From: Cristatella mucedo
Lineage: Eukaryota; Bryozoa; Phylactolaemata; Cristatellidae
Assembly: GCA_009760855.2 (NCBI GenBank)
Contig: WPIO01000117.1
Location: forward strand, 966,501-1,030,500
DNA: 64,000 bases
Direction: 5' to 3'
Shown: one piece after another, positions 59,586 to 64,000 of the stretch
How the letters are laid out: every line of letters begins with the position of its first letter
Position numbering within the stretch: position 1 is the first letter of the stretch
Position numbers and translations under genes: made by a program
The notes under the pieces: generated by a model
The model's database searches: none
The model's input: only the letters and a program-made list of their open reading frames with translations
What the model was told of the DNA's origin: nothing

Positions 59586-59846
59586 CCCTAAAACCTAAAA
59601 CCTAAACCCTAAATACTAAACCCTAAACCCTAAACTCTAAACCCTAAAACATAAACCCTAAACGTTAAAGCCTAAACCCTAAAAACCCTAAACCCTAAAT
59701 TCTGAACCCTGAACCCTAAACCCTAAATTCTGAACCCTGAACCCTAAAAACCCTAAACCCTAAATTCCGAACCCTGAACCCTAAAACGCTAAACCCTAAA
59801 CCCTAAAAACCCTAAACCCTAAACGCTAAAACCTAAACCCTAAACC
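59586..59846. repeat. Interstitial telomere-like array, degenerate (CCCTAAA)n
   Basis: About 260 bp of CCCTAAA heptamers with variants (CCCTGAA, ACGCTAAA, CCTAAAA, AACCCTAAAAACC). This is the plant/algal/protist telomere unit TTTAGGG, not the animal TTAGGG. The degeneracy indicates an old internal array. Confidence 0.9.
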
Positions 59847-61127
59847 ATATACCGGAGTAAATGCCCTACCCCAGGGGGGAAATGTCCGGGGGAGGGATGT
59901 CGGGGGGGGGATGTGGGGAGGAGGGAACGTCCAGTGAGAGGAATGTCTGTACCCCGGTAGAAATTTCGTGCTTACGTCATACGGTGCTAGCAGCCCCATA
60001 TAAACCCAAACCGGAGCAGCAGCTCAGCATTTCTTAGGTTGGACGGTTGGTATTCACGGGAATCAGAGAATTTTCCCATTCTCAGGCTCACTCTGATCGA
60101 GCTGAATTCCAAGGAAGATTAAAACCGTTCACGCACAGTGAGCTTTAGCAGCTTTTTTCGTAGCGTTAGCTTTACATTCGGCATCAGAGAGATCGGGCGG
60201 TGGAATGCTCCAATCCCACGGTGACACGCAGCACATTTACAATTGTAGGCTACGGCAGAGGAGCCCAAGAAAGCACACAGAAGTACCACTAGAATTTCGA
60301 ATTACCTCGGCAGTAACCAAGGCGTGTCTTGGCTGACACGGCTTAGCAAGATTTGCAAGATCTGTATCTGAAGCAGCCCTGTAGCCGGTGACAAGCCAGA
60401 GAAAGAGATGGTGCATGCATGCCAAGACTGCTTGACGAGAAGAAACCAGTCCTGCCTCCAATGCACAGAAGACAATGCTGACAGCGATTATCGAAGATTT
60501 TTCAACGGCACATTGTTCTTTATCCCCCAAGCGCTCGGCCATAGGCTGGCCTCCACCGATTGTCGCTGAATTTTAGGTTGGCGTTGTGCTACTAAACAAC
60601 TTCGTCGAGGGTATCGGTGCTCCGGTGTCACAGCACTCGGGCAGCAAAGGGTGCAGCAGTGGTGCTACGATCGCAAGTAACGCCTGTGCTCTCGACTAAG
60701 CGCATCAAACTCAGACAAGCCAAGCAGGCAAACAGCTTGCAGAGCTCGATGCCAGCATCAGAGCCTGCATTGGAGCCAGGAGCGTGGCTGCCGCGTATCA
60801 CGGACAAGGGCTTGCTGACAGCGAGATTCGGCTGGACCCCTAAGCTAACGGTTTTCAAGCAGTTACTGATACCGGCTGGGGCATCAGGCCTCGGGATCTT
60901 GAAAGATTCTTTAACCCCCAACCCCCCCCACCCGCAAGAGGGGATCTGATGTCACGGCAAAAGTGTGCCACACCACCACTCAGAGCAGCCACCTCACACG
61001 AGCTTGTCAAGGGGGGCTCCGAGGCAACAGTCGTTACCAGCCGAGTCATGGTCGTCCCACCCAGCAGCAACAGCAACAGCAGCAGCACTGCCGGCAGTTT
61101 AGCGATCGCCGAATTGATTCGGCGATC

Positions 61128-61320
61128 CTCCTCCTCCTCATCTCCTTCCTCCTCCTCCTCATCTCCTTCCTCCTCCTCCTCCTCTTCATCCCCTTCCTCA
61201 TCCCCATCCTCATCGTCCCCCATCTTCATCGTCCATTTCCTCCTCCTCGTCCCCTTTCTCCTCCTCATCCTCGTTCTCTTCTTTTTCCTCTTCTTCTTCT
61301 CCCCCTTATTGCCTCTGCCT
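61128..61320. repeat. Polypyrimidine (CTC/TCC)n tract
   Basis: TCCTCCTCATCTCCTTCC units with CCCCATC variants. Open frames (Ser/Leu or Glu/Asp runs) are repeat artefacts. Confidence 0.9.
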
Positions 61321-61888
61321 GGTAGTGCTTCCTTTAAGTTGTGACCCGGTTGAGCCGCTGGGACAGAGAACGGGGCAGGGAATATCGTTTACTTCCATTC
61401 TGTTCGCCAACGGCAATAAACGGTTTCGGTTGTTCGAAACCGACATCGTACGTACCAACTGCCAGAACCACACTTCGGCGCTATCGACTTGGCCTTTATG
61501 TGAGCCTCGGCCGTAGACGAAAACCTAGGAAGAAGCGGCCAAACATGCGGCGGCGGCGCGGCAGCGGCAGCAGCACCGGCAAGGGGGGACAAAGCGGGAA
61601 CGATTCATTACTTCCTGGAGCGAAAGTGAGTGTGAGACTCGAGGCTTCTACGGGAAGCGCTGCCCCACGATAGAGCTGCAGCTTGATAGAAAGTTACCAT
61701 AAAAGGTGCGTAGTGGAGGGGGGGCAACGCGATGTACAAGACCCTGCCCCCCCCCTCAAGAAATGAGCCACACTCAATCCGACAATCTTCCAGGAAAGCT
61801 ATAACAATCAGCAAACGAGGCGCATTATTACTGCGCTAACATCTCTAAGCGAGTGCTCCCGCCAAGCGAGTCAGCGAGCACGTGACGG

Positions 61889-61889
<1 letters not shown>

Positions 61890-61940
<51 letters not shown>
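61890..61940. repeat. (AC)n microsatellite
   Basis: About 25 CA units. It lies about 60 bp beyond the 3' (tail) end of the SINE-1 copy at 62001-62150. Confidence 0.95.
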
Positions 61941-61942
<2 letters not shown>

Positions 61943-62000
61943 TCGAGCGACGTCGACCTTTGTCGAATGAGGCATGCAAAGAATGCATAAAAAATGTACC

Positions 62001-62150
62001 AGTGCACTTGCACAGCGCCCCAAGAGAACTGAATCTCTATCCAGGCGCTTCACAGAAGCGGCAGCAGCAGCAGGGCTCGAGTCATCGAATGCGATTGCCT
62101 TGACATTGACCATCGAGGGCGAGCACCGTAACCCCTGGGCCAAACTGCCG
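62001..62150 (-). mobile_element. SINE-1 (tRNA-derived), diverged copy
   Basis: Minus strand: head with TTTGGCCCAGGGGTTACGG (A box), a B-box-like GACTCGAGCCC, then GAAGCGCCTGGATAGAGATT, CAGTTCTCTTGGGGCGCTGT. It lies just downstream of the HAAO exon at 62370. Confidence 0.75.
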
Positions 62151-62369
62151 CTGGGGCAGCGACAACGCGAGCGAGCGAGTTCGTTCAAGAGAGACGAGAC
62201 AGCGAGTTGCAGCGGCAGCGCTAGCGAAATCAAGTCGGGCGGCCTGCTGCCGCCGCAGCCTGCGCCGCGGAGGACAGGTTGCCGAGAGAGCGGCCCAGCT
62301 GGTAGAGATCAGCGAGGAGCGAGGGTGAGACGGCCCCCCTGCCCCACCCCACGCGCCTTCTGCCTTGAC

Positions 62370-62562
62370 CTTGGTCGTGTAGCTGTCTCCGAACAAGCTC
62401 AGCCGCCGCCTGTCGCCGTCCAGCTCGGCGCCGTGCGCCGCCAGCCACTGGCTCAGCGAGAGCGGCTCGTCGAGCAGACGCTCGCTATCGATGAGCAATG
62501 GAGCCGAAGGAGGCGATGCGGCCGCCGGCACGCCCGTGCGCGACTGCTCGCTGTCTCGGAAC
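62370..62562 (-). CDS. HAAO: HAAO internal exon (downstream one)
   Basis: The acceptor GGCTTGCAG ends at 62563 and the donor GTCAAG starts at 62369. The 193-nt exon enters in phase 2 and ends in phase 0 at FGDSYTTK. It holds the linker and the SLSQWL/LFGDSY block that leads into the second cupin. The intron upstream (62563-63530) carries a CTG/CAG trinucleotide run. Confidence 0.87.
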
Positions 62563-62745
62563 CTGCAAGCCGACGAACGGCGGCGGCGGTGGGCTTGCGC
62601 AAAGTCGCCGCTGACACGGGCCTGGAGGGCGGCGCGCAAACGCACGTGCGAGAACCGCGCACCGAACCGCGCAGAGGAGCGGAACGGCGGCAGTAGGCAC
62701 GTGGTGCTACGCTGCTGCTGCTGGCTCCGGCGGCCTGCAAGCGGC

Positions 62746-62789
<44 letters not shown>

Positions 62790-63635
62790 TGGACAGCGGC
62801 GCCTCTGGTGGTGAGCGAGGGGGACATAACTGCGCCCGAGCTTCTCTGTGCAGGCGCAGTGACGTGGAGTGGCAAGCGTGCATCGCTCCGCTCGCCCATA
62901 TTTCCTCCTCCAGCCCCCTTTTTGTGCAGGGTCAGAGTTAGGGTTATGCCGGGTCTGAGTCGAAGCCGTAGCTATGAGACACTGATCCGGTCGGCGGTAC
63001 AGGCGGCCGAGTAGCGGTACAAAAATAAGGCCCACCCCCCTGCCTCTCATCGCCGGCAAGAGGTGCACACAGCATGCAGCCAATGCCCGCTGCGTTGTCA
63101 GAGAAAGCTGCAAGACGAAGCAGACTCGCCGACTGCAACGGCCCTTAGGTTGCACCGCGACAGCAAAAAATAAATAAATAAACCTTAAAAATAAATAAAT
63201 AAACAACTACTAGCTGATTTAACAGCCTCTTTTTGTATGGCGACAGAAGAGCCTTTACGGCTATCACATCTTGCTGCGGCGACAAAGGATCGCCAACCGC
63301 AGGAATCGAACCCACGACCTCGGGACCCCGAGGTCGTGAAAAGCAACCGCCTTACCTGGTGTGCAAGTCATCGCCGCTCACTAAAGCCTTGTGCAGCTTC
63401 CACCACGGCTCGCAGGCAGCAGCGGGCAACAGAGGATCGTCCAGTGCCGGGCCGACGTTCATGAGGTCATAAAGAAGAGCTAGTACAGCAGACGCCTTCC
63501 TTGCCACTCGGAGAGAGAAGGGACACTGACCTTTTCAAGCAGGCAGCAAGCTGAGGTCCGAGGTTGACGCACTGGAAGCTCTCCTCGTACAGGACGCTCG
63601 TCGTCGGCACGCCGCTGTCGTCCGCCGTGAAGAAC
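62370..63635 (-). CDS. HAAO: 3-hydroxyanthranilate 3,4-dioxygenase (HAAO), two internal exons
   Basis: The minus-strand exons 63635-63531 and 62562-62370 join in phase 2. The joined frame aligns with the C-terminal half of animal HAAO. VLYEESFQCVNLGPQLAACL matches the family's V-L-F-E-x-W-F-x-C-x-D-L-G-T-Q-L-A segment, SEQSRTGVP matches SEQYRTGKP, LSLSQWLAAH matches MSLDAWL, and LSLFGDSYTTK matches the LSLFGDTYET block. HAAO is a cytosolic cupin Fe(II) dioxygenase that opens the ring of 3-hydroxyanthranilate on the way to quinolinate and NAD. The iron-binding His/Glu residues lie in the N-terminal cupin, whose exons are beyond 64000. The last exon (second cupin core) was not found below 62370, so the gene is partial here. 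Confidence 0.88.
62749..62788. repeat. (CTG)n / (CAG)n trinucleotide repeat
   Basis: About 13 uninterrupted CTG units on the plus strand, reading CAG in the sense of HAAO and lying in its intron. A short separate CTG run lies at about 62711-62722. Confidence 0.95.
63210..63385 (-). mobile_element. SINE-2 (tRNA-derived), near-complete copy
   Basis: Minus strand: A-box region in TTGCACACCAGGTAAGGCGG, B box GGTTCGATTCC near 63303-63313, and the same body as the 13.8-kb copy (AAGGCTCTTCTGTCGC, AAAGAGGCTG). It lies in HAAO intron 62563-63530, sense with the gene. Confidence 0.82.
63531..63635 (-). CDS. HAAO: HAAO internal exon (upstream one)
   Basis: The acceptor GTGCAG ends at 63636 and the donor GTCAGT starts at 63530. 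The 105-nt exon contributes one base to the previous codon and leaves phase 2. It starts FFTADDSGVPTTSVLYEES and ends LAACLK. It corresponds to the region after the first cupin of HAAO. Confidence 0.85.
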
Positions 63636-64000
63636 CTGCACGCACGCGCGAGCAGAGTTCCTCCAGCTCCGGCTAGGGGCGCTCTGCGGGCCAGGTCTGC
63701 TGCTGCGTAGGCGGCTTCCTGTAAGCACGCTGCAGCGATCCGAGCGAGAGGTGTGGGCGGACACTCTCTCTCCGCTCGCTTTCGGCACCCCAGCGGCTGA
63801 ATGTACGACCCTTCACTTGCCTCAGCGGCGGCGGCATCGCGCGAGCAGATCGCGTCTTGGCATGCAATTTCCACACATGGGAATGTACGCCTATCCAAGC
63901 GTGCGTCCATCCGAAACGCCATCAAAGCCACAAAAATTTGGGCTGCATTCTACGCACGTTAGCTTCCCGTGGCCATAGCTCGAAGCCAAAGCAGCTTTTG
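63636..64000. other. HAAO intron, no further exon seen
   Basis: Minus-strand frames here do not resemble the N-terminal cupin of HAAO, so its earlier exons lie beyond the window. Confidence 0.5.

Larger units (their letters stand above)
59850..62000. other. Intergenic or HAAO 3' DNA, no exon confirmed
   Basis: A GGGGGA-rich stretch at 59875-59925, a CTCCTC tract at 61128-61320 and an AC run at 61890-61940. The missing last exon(s) of HAAO could lie here or further left, but no match to the second cupin was seen. Confidence 0.45.

Overview
This is animal nuclear DNA, most likely from an invertebrate. Genes are sparse and split by GT-AG introns. The window holds L2/CR1-type LINE fragments, tRNA-derived SINEs, a hAT transposon, a decayed Maverick/Polinton- or adintovirus-like element and many microsatellites. 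Base composition changes sharply: most of 1-33 kb and 54-64 kb is GC-rich, while about 38.6-53.2 kb is AT-rich. I cannot name the species. An interstitial array of plant-type (CCCTAAA) repeats is unexpected for an animal.

Two host genes can be supported, both on the minus strand. (1) An ankyrin-repeat/IQ-motif gene, inversin-like, runs from its ATG at 26278 down to at least 3750. I found eight exons whose splice phases agree at every junction (26278-26111, 23915-23648, 23341-23111, 16969-16895, 13310-13115, 10280-10147, 9467-9310, 6717-3750), giving about 1,399 codons and probably continuing past 3750. Exons 1-7 encode the ankyrin domain. Exon 8 encodes about 13 IQ motifs and a low-complexity tail. 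(2) Two internal exons of 3-hydroxyanthranilate 3,4-dioxygenase (HAAO, kynurenine pathway) lie at 63635-63531 and 62562-62370. Its 5' exons lie beyond the right edge, and its 3' exon was not found.

Layout: 1-2.3 kb LINE-A fragments; 3.7-26.3 kb the ankyrin/IQ gene, with introns full of repeats (two LINE-A copies, a 590-bp CT tract, GGGCGGTC and GGCAGC arrays, a 52-bp tandem repeat, SINEs); 26.8-35 kb intergenic repeats and GC-rich DNA; 35-37.6 kb LINE-A and LINE-B fragments; 37.6-38.5 kb a decayed orphan element; 38.6-53.2 kb an AT-rich island of degraded viral or Maverick-like genes. That island contains a B-family DNA polymerase relic and fibre-like relics, and is itself invaded by an apparently complete hAT element (TIRs, 8-bp target duplication, 641-codon transposase), LINEs, a SINE and a GATC satellite. 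From 53.2 to 62 kb there are minisatellites, the telomere-like array and further repeats, and the HAAO exons close the window.

The two host genes have no evident functional link. The mobile elements do: LINE-A and the SINE-1 family share a 3' tail, which suggests that SINE-1 is mobilised by the LINE-A reverse transcriptase.
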